A stretch of DNA of 64,000 nucleotides, from positions 101,382,021-101,446,020 of the forward strand of contig CM076991.1 of assembly GCA_039090855.1 (NCBI GenBank), given 5' to 3'. The notes under the pieces were generated by a model. The model was not told the origin of the DNA. It ran no database searches and saw only the letters and a list, made by a program, of their open reading frames with translations. Of this stretch, positions 43,404-53,322 are shown piece by piece (positions within the stretch are counted from its first letter, which is position 1; every line of letters starts with the position of its first letter). Origin of the DNA: Macrothele yani. Lineage: Eukaryota > Arthropoda > Arachnida > Araneae > Macrothelidae. A program made the position numbers and the translations under genes.

Positions 43404-44189
43404 GTGGCGCACAAATGTCAGCAACTGAAATCTCATTTCTCGACAGCTTTATTGTATATAGACATGGAGACCGTACGAGGAGTATCACAAAATTGGTTCT
43501 AAATCCTTTTACACGGGAAGACAAAATAGGGGAGATTTTCAAACTGTACATCAACAAACGGGAACGAAGTAAAGCAACAGAATTTTATGAAACTAAAAAG
43601 GAAAAATGTTTGTTTACAAAATCTCATTTTTGTGAATGTTTCTCAGAGATACTTGAGAAAAACGTCCTTTCAGTTTCCAGAAATTCCAGCTTATATTACG
43701 ATGACGCACGTCATCCCGAAGAGAGAGAGAGAGAGAGAGAGAGAGAAAACGGGATCTTTAATTTCAAACATGGTTTTTTGAAAAACGTATTCCCAAGTAG
43801 CTTTCCTCACATTTCTGAGATGTTTTTTAATCACCCTTGATGTCATAAGCCGTTTCTAGGAAACACATCCGTAACTGGTCTTCAAATGTTCGGATTTATG
43901 TGTGGTGTTATGGATGATCGCATTTCTCTGAGATTCGAGGACATGAATTCTGTCACTATCGCTTGCATATATTAACATACATGTATATATCTTGCTTCGA
44001 ATAAAATTTTCGCCGGGTTCGGTCAAAATCCACTGGGGCAATATGCACGCTTGGTAGAAATTTCCATAAAATTCAAAAATAAATTTTCGTCGCATCTGAG
44101 ACATCTGGGGATTGTGATACGCCGCTTGTTTTCTCAAAACAAAAAATGATATACACGGAAGAGTCAAAGCTTTTTTTTTTTTTAACCAC
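43311..44189. other. No recognised gene; A-run and (GA)n microsatellite
   Basis: An A-run at 43371-43400 and a GA tract at 43721-43746 lie within a 167-residue open frame. The frame contains a chance-looking YRHGDRT word (see rejected list). No homologous family is otherwise evident. Confidence 0.35.
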
Positions 44190-44412
44190 ATGATGTTCGT
44201 GCTCCACGTGCCGCCAAAACAGCTCTTACCGGGCGAGATAAAGACACTACAAGATTTCTAAATGTGTCTTGCGGTACCTGGTAACAACACCTTACCAGCA
44301 GATCCTTTAACACTTGTATGTTACGTGGCTAAGCCGCCACAGATCGGATTCGCTGTTCCAACACAAACCACAAATGCTCGATTGGATTGAGATCAGGGAA
44401 TTTGGTGGCCAT
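44190..44412 (-). pseudogene. Tc1-like transposase C-terminal remnant, minus
   Basis: The minus strand gives [20 protein letters not shown] (third catalytic E), then PRNIQVLKDLLVRCCYQVPQ, DTFRNLVVSLSRPVRAVLAA and RGA. An in-frame stop follows SVAA, and the piece ends where Tc1 proteins usually end. It is the same subfamily as the remnant at 37604. Confidence 0.85.
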
Positions 44413-44526
44413 CGCCAAAAATCACGCGACAGCCTCATTTCCTCCCTTCCATTTTTTTGTGCACTCGAGTGATGAATTCCGTAATAATGAAAAATATATT
44501 AACGAAATTCATCAAATATCACTAAA

Positions 44527-44710
44527 CCCGGTTACTGGTGGTGCAATGGTATAGCGCTGGATTCTGACCGTTCATCCGAGTGGGCCTGGGTTCGAGTCCC
44601 CGAGGAGGTAAGGGTAGTGTGTTTGTCTTATGACAGTGGGGCTGTCTCCCTTCCCTGGAGTCAGTGGCCCCAAAGAAGGGATGGGCGACTGTGTATGGCT
44701 CTTATATGTG
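44527..44710 (+). repeat. Divergent SINE A-like copy
   Basis: Head GGTTACTGGTGGTGCAATGG, B box GGGTTCGAGTCCCCG, and a body recognisable from TGTGTTTGTCTTATGACAGT and GGGATGGGCGACTG. It differs more from the other A copies than they differ from each other, so it may be an older subfamily. Confidence 0.75.
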
Positions 44711-44857
44711 TTTACAGTTATCAAAGAACACATGCATCCGCTCTATAAGGTTATGAAGGATCTCATGAAAAATAGTTTAGGGTGTGCTTCAGCACATCTG
44801 CCGCCCGGTCAGCGAGTGGTCTGAGGCGCTGGCTTCTGATCATTCATCCGACATGGG

Positions 44858-46489
44858 CAGAGCCGTAGCAACCGGAGGGTAGGATGGGGGTTGCCATCTC
44901 AGAATAGTCATATTAAGAGCGTAATTTTTCCTCTGAGGGGCGTAAAAAAATGAAAAGCACAAGGTACGAATAAATTTACTGAAAAAGAAAGTTATGTATC
45001 TCAGTATTTTTTTTAAATATTTTATTTGGTTAGCAGCATACAGCTAACCGGAGTACAGACTAACCTACAGTGAGGTGTGACCTCCTCACATGCATGAATG
45101 CGATTGTACGAAGCAGCGGATGGAGGCATAAAAAACAGTATGCTGATATGCTTAATCTCCATGACCTTTTGTATAACACTGTATGGTGCTAATTACTTGT
45201 GCTGTGTCACAGAAGCTCATCTAACAGTTTAACCTTGAACGGAATTTTTTCCAGGACCTACTCCAAAAGCATTTTCCAATTGTTTCCTTTCCTATCTTGC
45301 ACTCATTTGTCCTGTGTTAGTTAGTTTTTGATTGTGCATTTTTGAGCCGCCATGTGCTGTCGATGTTCTCGCAATTTTTACATTTTACTTAGTACTTACA
45401 TTCGTTCGCTGTTGGGTGTTTAATTTACCTATATTTTTATATTTTTAGCACAATTATGCCAAAAAACCGGAAGTAAGATTTTTGAAGGCTCATAACGCTT
45501 CCCTCTCCGTTAGAGGTCTGCACGGGCCTAATTTGGTGAGTCCGGACGGGCCCAAGTCCGTGTGCATTTAAGGCCCAGCACGGCCCGTGATGTACCATTT
45601 GGTATTATTTCGTCTTCCTATCGTATTTTATTAAAATGTGAAAATTAAATAATGAAATGAGATATTATTGAAAATATTTAGTTTAATGTAAGCCTAAAAA
45701 TATTAACTAAACTTTGACAATTATCCAAAAATATAACCTTTAAAAAGAGAAAAAGGAAGACTAATTGCGTTCAGAATCTCCCTTTCCCTGAACTAGTAAG
45801 CGGCAACACTACAAAAGTAAATCCCTATACAGATTAGGGATAGGAGAAAAATCCATCTTGTTCCTCTCTCTCATACAAACACACACACCTTCACCCCACT
45901 GCATACATCCTCCGTCCCCCACTCTACACAACACACACACACACACACACACACACACTCGCTCGGGGTCCAATCTTTTTTTTTTTTTTTTTTTTTTTTT
46001 CAACAAGCCCCAAAATGGTTTTACCATCTTAATACCTACAGATTGGTAGAAACACTGTGAGTGCCTCTCCTTGCCTTTCTGATTACACACTGGTATATGT
46101 CATGGAAGTAAGTAAAGCCAAATGAAGAGGGTGAATAGGAACAGTTAAACACACCAGCAAATCGGGGATCACTACTTTTTTCTTTCTTTAGCGTTGCGAT
46201 AAAAAGAATGGGTCGACTTGGCCCGGCTTGGCCCTGTCGTAAGTGTCTGGGAGAAAAGCCCGGCTCGACCCGTTGCTTTGTTCTCTAAACTAGAAAAAAG
46301 GCCCGACCCGTGCAGACCTCTACTCCCCGTGACCTTTGGTATAGTTTTATTTTCTCATACCTCCGATAGTGGTGTGAGAAAATAAAAACTGCGTATAAAT
46401 GTGCGTAGAAATTGGGAACTTTTGATCTCGCAGGGGCGTTATTTCAAACCTCGCCATCCCAGAGATATGAAGCTTGCTCCGGCCGTAGG
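44858..46489 (+). mobile_element. hAT-like family N element, copy 1
   Basis: Starts CAGAGCCGTAGCAACCGGAG and ends CTCCGGCCGTAGGC, an imperfect inverted repeat, between CATGGG duplicates (44852-44857, 46490-46495). The left half matches copy 2 at 42895-43310. An ATGCCAAAAAACCGGAAG start-like segment at 45456 is quickly stopped. Another hAT-type element (45511-46322) is nested inside. Confidence 0.65.
45511..46322. mobile_element. Non-autonomous hAT-type element with 8-bp duplication
   Basis: The ends TAGAGGTCTGCACGGGCC and GACCCGTGCAGACCTCTA are inverted repeats of about 16 bp. CTCTCCGT (45503-45510) and CTCCCCGT (46323-46330) match at 7 of 8. Further GGCCCG-type words mark both sub-terminal regions. 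The interior carries a CA microsatellite (45928-45958) and a T-run, and no transposase. Confidence 0.9.
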
Positions 46490-46659
46490 CATGGGTGGTG
46501 TCTTTACCTGTGTTAGCGTTGGTTTCGTCTCTTCCCTGGAACCAGTAGTCCTAAATTAAGATGGCTGACTGCTTATACCCCAAAGAGTTACATATGGCAA
46601 TTTCCAAATTCCGCCCCCCGCCCCCAAAAAAAGACACCTATTCTTGGCGTATATCTTAG

Positions 46660-46881
46660 GAGGTGAAAGAACGTTGGATATTTCTTTATAGATGGTTGTT
46701 GAACCTATTGGAGCTTCAGAAGAAGATAACAAACACAGTTGTTCACCCGGTTTTGTTTTTTTTAATTAAGAACACGCGTTTGGGAAATCGGAATTTTCTT
46801 CTCGTACTATCGTTTTTTACGCTTTCCAACCGTAGGTTGAAGAGGCGTATATGCTCCAGCTTTGTCCGTCTGCCTGTCCGC
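46660..46881. other. Lead-in to tandem array
   Basis: TTTACGCTTTCCAACCGTAG GTTGAAGAGGCG precedes a GTCCGTCTGCCTGTCCGCAC segment. The complement TTGGAAAGCGTA appears at 47679-47692, beyond the array, so it may be a bracketing inverted repeat. Confidence 0.35.
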
Positions 46882-47625
46882 ACGATAACTCGCGTAAAAA
46901 TGGTTCGATTTCGATGAAATTTTAGTATGTGGTAGGGGACAACCTGGGGACGAACCCTATTGAAAATGGGCGAAATGGGGTCAAAGATCCAGGTCATAGA
47001 AGCGGGATCCATTCCATCGCCCTTATGCGTCATAACTTGCGTAAAAATGCTTCGATTGCGACAAAACTTTATCATGTTGTTCTGGAGGTATAATGAACCA
47101 GTTTCTTTTTCTTTTTTTTTTTTTTGATTGTAGGTTCAACGACTACCGTGAGCAACTCAATGGGTTATAAGCAGTCGCCAGTCCCTAATTTACAAAGCCA
47201 GGGACAAAGCCAGTGCCATAAGACAAACACAATATCCATGCCTCACCGGGATTCGAACCCGGACCCCTTTTGGACGAATGATCAGAGGCCACCGTTTAGA
47301 TTACTTCGCCACCGGGGCGGCACTGAACCGGTTCTGTTGAATATCATCGAAATGGGGTCAGAGGTCAATGTATAGGAGCGAGATTTATTCCACAGTCATT
47401 ATCCTCATAACTTGACTAAAAATGCTTCTATTGCGACAAAACTTTAGTATGTTGTTCAGGAAGTATACTGAACCAATTCTGTATCGAAATGGGGTGAAAG
47501 GTCAGGGCACAGGAGCGAGATTTTTTCCACAGCCGTTATCCTCATAACTTAAGAAATAACTTGAGTAAAAATGCTTCTACTGCGACAAAACTTTAGTATG
47601 TTGTTCCAGAGTACACAGAACGAAT
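46882..47625. repeat. Tandem array, four ~140-150 bp units
   Basis: Units start with CATAACTTG-like words at 46883, 47031, 47405 and 47542-47555, followed by TAAAAATGCTTCGATTGCGA CAAAACTTTA and, further on, GAAATGGGGTCAAAGGTCA-like text. Unit 2 is lengthened by a SINE A. It resembles in design the array at 35833-37510. Confidence 0.85.
47107..47321 (-). repeat. SINE A inside a tandem-repeat unit
   Basis: Minus copy with the T-run left and head at the right (CACCGGGGCGGC). TGAACCAGTTTCT (47094-47106) and TGAACCGGTTCTG (47324-47336) are near-copies, as expected for a target duplication. Unit 3 shows the same place without the SINE (CTGAACCAATTCTGT). Confidence 0.9.
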
Positions 47626-48770
47626 CAATAGTGAGGGTAGCGTGGAGAGTTTATCTGCGCGCGATTTCTGGTATTTTGGAAAGCGTATCATAATCAATGC
47701 ATTGCATGATTTTACTAACTTGTTAAGTAATTATCTTCAACCGGCTAAATCTAAGAAATGGAAATCAAACTTCGCAATTTCTGGTGCACGGATTGAATGC
47801 TTTCAAACTTTTTTACATCCGCTGGGTATGTTTCAAGCTAAAATGCAATGAGTATTTAGATAGAGTTTCTTTATATACATATTACGAAAGACTAAGAAAA
47901 CTTCAGGACACACATTTTAGGGGTGCTTGAATCGTCTACGGATTTCGCAATACGTCGTGACACACAGTTTTAAATGTGGAGACACTAGGAGAGCGAAGTT
48001 GTTCAATTATACAAAGAGTAAATACGATCCATTTTTCCAGCAGCTTTACACTTCAAAACTGGATAGATAAATTGTTCATACTTGTTTGCAGTATTTCGTC
48101 TTTTATGATCAATTTTCCTTCGAAGAAGTAGAAAAAAATGCAAAAAAAGAAAAATAGAACAGAAAAACCCTTTTAGATGAGATGAAGGGACTGTTTAAAC
48201 AACGATATGAAAGAAAGGAAATTGAAAGGGTACGTTGACACAGAGCAGAACTGAATAGTGAAGGAAAATACACAACTGCGACCGAATTAACTGGGGGACC
48301 AATAATTCCGCACAAGATGAAATCTGTGGTTGCGCCAGTTAAACGCACAAAAAGGTACTTGAAGAAGAAAAAAAAATTCTAAGTGATTACTTTTCAGAAT
48401 GTAAGAACAATCATTTTTTTATGGAAAATTAGCGGTGAAAGTCAGAGAAAGTGCATAGCACAATGACAAATTCTTTCCAGGATAAAAATTTTGCCTATCA
48501 ACAGCTGTTATGAATCATCCTACGCGTTAATAGTTCAAGCAGGGGTAAGGTGGACTTCATCATATAGAAAAAGAAAGCGCGTATGGTTTATATGCCCATA
48601 GAGATTAATACAGGTTATGTGAAATTCATAACCCTTATCTCTGTCGGTGGCATACTCGATATATATCTGCGTCCCCCCCCCAATAATAGCCTCTATCACA
48701 AAATCTTTCTTCGGAGAAATTTTCTCACAGTTTCTTAGTGGATATTTAGAATATTCTGAGAGTACTGTGA
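47626..48770. other. No recognised gene
   Basis: AT-rich. Around 48110-48360 the plus strand has lysine-rich open pieces (LLDEMKGLFKQRYERKEIER, TGGPIIPHKMKSVV) with stops between them. They might be a decayed element protein, but I recognise no family. Confidence 0.3.
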
Positions 48771-48772
48771 CG

Positions 48773-48930
48773 TACCTGCCAGCAAGACGCACACGACATA
48801 AAGGCAGATAGGAATCAGAATAAAACGTCTGCGTAGCTCAGTTGGTAGAGCGACTTGTTCCGGAATAAGCGGCCTCGGGTTCGAATCCCGGCGTAGACCA
48901 AAAATGACGGAGAAATTTACTTCGTTATAA
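48773..48930 (+). repeat. SINE B, first of a pair
   Basis: GTGACGTACCTGCCAGCAAG leader, head GTCTGCGTAGCTCAGTTGGT, B box GGGTTCGAATCCCGG, tail GACGGAGAAATTTACTTCGT TATA. The acceptor-like ends GTCTGCG and CGTAGAC can pair, but the anticodon loop is one base too long. Confidence 0.92.
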
Positions 48931-49191
48931 TGGCACCCGAACTCTCCGGATGACCCGGCCGTTCAAAATCTCGCATTGATGTGATGTTATTTCCACACCG
49001 TGAGACAGGAAAAATCAGAGAATTCCTTCTCCAGCGCTTCGAAAAATAAAAATGTGTGGTGTTGCATTCCACACAGCAGATTGACTGGGAGTTCTCAAGT
49101 GCACGTTCTACAGTGGATGGCTGCCTGCAACGATTCATGGTCACGGCTGACCCGTGGGCCATGCCCCCGGCCCTCTTTCGGGGGGGAGATG

Positions 49192-49353
49192 TGACGTACC
49201 TGCCAGCAGGACGCACACGACATAAAGGCAGATAGGAATCACAATAAATGTCTGCGTAGCTCAGTTGGTAGAGCGACTTGTTCCGGAATAAACGGCCTCG
49301 GGTTCGAATATCCCGGCGTAGACCAAAAATGACGGAGAAATTTACTTCGTTAT
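49192..49353 (+). repeat. SINE B, second of a pair
   Basis: Same layout as the first copy with an extra TA in the B box (GGGTTCGAATATCCCGG). It is preceded by a G-run and GATGTGACGTACC, also seen beside the copy at 877-1048, so the family's true 5' end may lie further upstream. Confidence 0.92.
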
Positions 49354-51165
49354 AGTACGTCAAAATCCTAATTTGAAAATAGTAAAAATCGTATTGAAAA
49401 AGCTCTATTTACACAATTTTCAACATACGCTTCACATATGTTGTTTTGTTTTAACCGTTTGATTGCATTTAATATTCTTTAGTTTCCGTTGCATTATTAT
49501 TATTATAATTATTACTTTTTATTATTGTTTTAAAGAACGTTTTAGGTCTCGTTAGATACATAAGATTTCTTGATTTTCTTCTGCCTTTCGATACAGGAGC
49601 CACCAAGAGTAGCATTTGGCACAAAGCCGGCCGTGAGTGCCATTCTTTAAAACTGGGTGTTCATGAGATGCATATTAATCGTGGAATAAATTCGACAATA
49701 TTTTTATTCATCTCTCAAATTATGCATTCAACATACTATCATGTTAAGCTGCTGAGGGGACATATTCATAATGCAATAGCCTCAAATTGTTTAGGCACCA
49801 TAATATCATATTAAGTGGGTGAGAGCATATAGTTGCAATTGCCTTAGTTCTACCACTTACACGGAAAAAATTTCAATGGAGAACAGTTTCCGAATATTTA
49901 TCTAAAGCGCTAAATATCTGATCGTGCAATAGTTTAAGAAAAAGAGGAAAGCAAAAATCCCCTGAAATAAACTAAAGCTACAGTTTTATGCTTTCATTAC
50001 CCTGTTCAAGTTTTTTAAAATCTTTCAATTCTGCTGGAATGATAGTGGAAGGTACCTGCGCTAAAAGTACGAATTCTAATCTTTAAGCACTCAACTGGAC
50101 TTAAACAACAAGCACTTAGTCTCTCAAAATAATGAACACTCATCTTCTCTTCAAGCAAAGCAACTCTGAGACTGTTTAATATTTTTTTTTCTTAAGGATT
50201 CATACCGTTCTAAAAACATACGATAATGTTCTGTTCTTCGGCATAGGCATTTTACGAGACCAAGAACATTTTACTGCGGAAGTTCCCTTTTTTTCTTTCT
50301 TTTTTTTTCTTTATGTTCACGAAAAACGCAATTCGCAAATTACCGCAGAAATAACACAGTGTTTGTTACCTCCTTTTCGTTCATCAAAACACATTGTTTA
50401 CATTTTATTTATGCACGACTTTGTAACCGTCTTGCATGCTAACACAGGGGGGTGAAATTTAAATCACATTTCTTTTCCTATTTTCTTTGATGTACGAAGG
50501 TATTCTACAGCAGCTATTTCTTGCAGTGCTGAGCACAGTGAATTGCTTAGGCTGACGAAATCTGACTGAAAAACGAAGTTTTATTTTTAGTTCTTGTTCG
50601 CATTCCGAGGGTGAAGGTTTTCGGATCGATATTGCAAGAGTTTGATAAATATACATTTGCCTTCTAGCAAACTAACTGAAATCGAAAAATGTGCTACTTG
50701 AGCAGTTAACGAATTCTAGACCGCGGGCTCGGTTTATGAACAACATTAGATAATCAGCCTTTGAGAGGGTGAAGAAGAAAAAACAAAATGCGTACAAGTT
50801 GCCCAGCGAAAATATTGTTGAAAACAGAGTAAACGGGAGATAGTTTTTCTTTTAAATTGCGTCACACACGGAAAAAAGTCGGTACGCTAAGTAACGTCCT
50901 CAATGACGTAGTTTTATTTCCATTAGCCGTTTAATTCGAAAAACCCATTTTATTTCATAACTAATTTTGAGCAAAATTCGTTTACTGCTCACGTGTCAGC
51001 ATTGATGTCAAAGATACGAAATCAAACATTTACGAAACGAAGCGAATGTTTTTTTCAAATATGTCCCTTACTTTTTTGGTATCACTACTTATTTCAGATA
51101 TCTCTATATTTTTTTTAAAATGGAGTGACAGTGTTTTTGATGAACATATTTTCACTTCGGTGAAA
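49354..51165. other. No recognised gene
   Basis: AT-rich (ATT)n-like text near 49494-49520 and T-runs. No frame, RNA or repeat could be identified. Confidence 0.4.
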
Positions 51166-51167
51166 TA

Positions 51168-52452
51168 TTGGGTTGATGCATAAGTTCATGCCGTTTTATT
51201 TCACGAGTGTTTCAGTAGTGACGGTGCAAATGGCCAGTTGTATATCAAAATGTAGCCAGTAATTTCGTGTATCTAAATCATATTGCGTTGTGTGATTGCG
51301 GCTAATGGTTTTTTGGTTTTCAGGTCCGGAAGTATGGAGTGTCAAGTAGAGAGGAATGAACATTTCCGACAACTGCTCCTCTACGAGTTTAACAGGGATC
51401 CTCAGTCCCCGAGGCTACTCGACAAATTTGTTCTGTGTATGGGGAGGATGCCATTGCTACTAGGGCAGCCCGCAAATGGTTTGAGCGGTTCCGAGGTGGC
51501 AATTTTGACCTCAACGACTCGCCATTGCTCAGGTCGTCCATCTCACTTTGATGAGGATCGTTTGAACCATCTCATCCACTTGGATCCGCGTCAAACCACA
51601 CGCGAATTGGCCACTGAGATGGACTATGATCAGGACATAGTTGTGCGACACCTGAAACGTATGGGAAAGGTCCAGAAATTGGGGTCTTGGGTGCCTCACA
51701 GTCTCACCGAAGCCAACAAGAATAAGCGTGTTGCCATATGTGGTTCCTTGATCGCCCGTTGTTGCGAATGTTCTCGGCAACACAGATCCTTTCTGTCACG
51801 TATTGTTACTTGAGATGAAAAGAGGTGCCTGTACGTGAATTTCAGGCACCGGAGGGAATGGTTAAGCCCGAACAAGACGCCCGCACCACATCCAAAATAT
51901 GCCCTTCATCCTGCGGAGATCATGTTGTGTGTCTGGTGGGACATGGAAGGCGTTATTCACTGGGAAATGCTGCCGAGAAATCGGACCATGAACGCTGCAC
52001 TCTATTGTGAGCAACTCTATCATGCGGAGGGAGCAACTCAGCAGAAACGGCCACATCGGCGCCATGGTGTCCGTCTCCAACATGATAGCGCACGCCCTCA
52101 CAGTGCAAACATGGTCAAATGGCCATTGAGGTCATGAAATGGGCGATCCTTCCACATCCGGCCTATTCCCCAGATGTTGCCCCTTCAGACTATCACCTGT
52201 TCCGATCTCTGTCGAACGCACTCCGTGGCAGAACGTTCAACAATGATGTTGATCTCCAGAATTCTCCTGATGATATCTTCGCAGCAGAACCAGCACATTT
52301 TGAAAGAATGACATAGCAGACCTATCCAGACGTTGGGACACCATCGTAAACAATGGGGGGATACATAGTTGATTGATTCCGTTTTCCCTTCTGATGAAGT
52401 ACATTCCTGTAGTGCAGTGAAAACAACGGCATGAACTTATCTATCAACCCAA
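51168..52452 (+). mobile_element. Full-length mariner transposon (inactive)
   Basis: Inverted repeats TTGGGTTGATGCATAAGTTC and (right, read inward) TTGGGTTGATAGATAAGTTC extend to about 28 bp. TA flanks both ends (51166-51167, 52453-52454). The size, 1285 bp, is normal for mariner. The transposase is present along its full length but broken. Confidence 0.95.
51334..52316 (+). pseudogene. Mariner transposase pseudogene (DD34D type)
   Basis: A cut-and-paste transposase acting at TA sites. From the start: MECQVERNEHFRQLLLYEFN (helix-turn-helix region); a frame excursion near 51450-51540, whose other frame reads KWFERFRGGNFDLNDS; then GRPSHFDEDRL, TRELATEMDYDQDIVVRHLK and WVPHSLTEANKNKR. The first catalytic block T-DEKR has TGA (51811-51813) in place of the expected TGG. 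It continues with KTPAPHPKYALHP, MLCVWWDMEGVIHWEMLP and LQHDSARPHSA (second D). After a frameshift near 52120 comes LPHPAYSPDVAPSDYHLFRS (third D). One stop and about three frame changes disable it. Confidence 0.95.
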
Positions 52453-52454
52453 TA

Positions 52455-53078
52455 GAATGTTTGCAAAAGTAAAATTTCGAAACATGGCGCCTGTAAGGGG
52501 GGGAGGCAAACAGAAATGGTAACTACAAATAACATATACACGAACACCATATGCAAGTTTCCGCCGTGTTTTCTCATTATCTAACCGGAAGCTAGACAGC
52601 GTATTGGAGGACGATAAAGAAATGTCTTTGTTGATTTTGAGGCATGTTTTGTCTCATACGTAACGAAACCCCAGAGGTCACTTCCGTTGGTCATCAAAAG
52701 GGAAAAAGCACCCCTCAAGATAAAAATTTATGGGCAAAAATTTGAGAGATCCTTATTGTACAGCAATGAACGGCTCCTGCAAAGGGTAATAACATATTTT
52801 TCATTCCTTCGCCTTTCAGGCTCTTCCGTACTGAACGTATTTATTATTCTGCATTCCTACAGTCAACACAAAATTTCAATATTATTACTTTCCAACGTTC
52901 ATTCCCAACGTCTTTGTCTTGTTTTTGCTGCATACACACGCATTCAAAATTTAAAAAAAAAAAAAAATTAACCGTCAGAACTCGTGTTATCGCGAAAATA
53001 TCTACAGTATCTACGAGATGAGAATCGTTTTAATCAGATTTCCAGGAGCGGGCAAGTGCCCCCATCTTGCCTCTTCAT
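52455..53078. other. No recognised gene
   Basis: AT-rich with a short G-run near 52498 and an A-run at 52953-52966. Nothing identified. Confidence 0.4.
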
Positions 53079-53322
53079 CAGAGACGTATATAAAATTTTT
53101 CTTACGGGGGAAGGGGCGATAAAAAATGGAAGTTTTTGAGATCCATCAGGACAAAATGGAAGTTTATGAAAAATAGAAGAAAAAATTAAAGCATTATTTT
53201 CTAATGTAAGTTGATGCGTTTTTATTAAATTAAAGCATTTTTTTCTAATGTAATTCATCTTTTAACAACAACAACAAAAAAATTAAGCTCTTTCGGGCTC
53301 CCCCCCTTTAAATACGTCCCTG
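53079..53322. mobile_element. MITE family M, copy 3, with likely 8-bp duplication
   Basis: The left CAGAGACGTATATAAAA and right (inward) CAGGGACGTATTTAAA are inverted repeats. The interior is the complement of copies 1 and 2 (TTCTAATGTAAGTTGATG). The flanks CTCTTCAT and CCCTTTAT match at 6 of 8, in line with hAT-type insertion. Confidence 0.8.

Larger units (their letters stand above)
44801..46620 (+). repeat. SINE A split by a 1.6-kb hAT-like insertion
   Basis: The head GCCGCCCGGTCAGCGAGTGG...TTCATCCGACATGGG is at 44801-44857. The body resumes at 46490 with GTGTCTTTACCTGTGTTAG, CTTCCCTGGAACCAGTAGTC and GACTGCTTATACC, and ends near the A-run at 46626. The direct repeat CATGGG marks the break on both sides. 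Confidence 0.8.

Noticed and set aside
43337..43840. A 167-residue open frame with FIVYRHGDRT, like the RHGxRxP motif of histidine acid phosphatases, after an AG acceptor-like site.
   Set aside because: The proline after RHGDRT is absent, the following residues do not look like the family, and the frame is held open by an A-run and a GA microsatellite. Chance is more likely.
45809..46090. Open frames across the CA and T tracts inside the 812-bp element.
   Set aside because: Produced by simple repeats (runs of V/C, T/H or K/F); no protein-like content.
48830..48900. Functional tRNA gene (clean A and B boxes, pairing ends).
   Set aside because: The same head with the same leader and tail occurs four times, and the anticodon loop has an extra base. 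It is a SINE.
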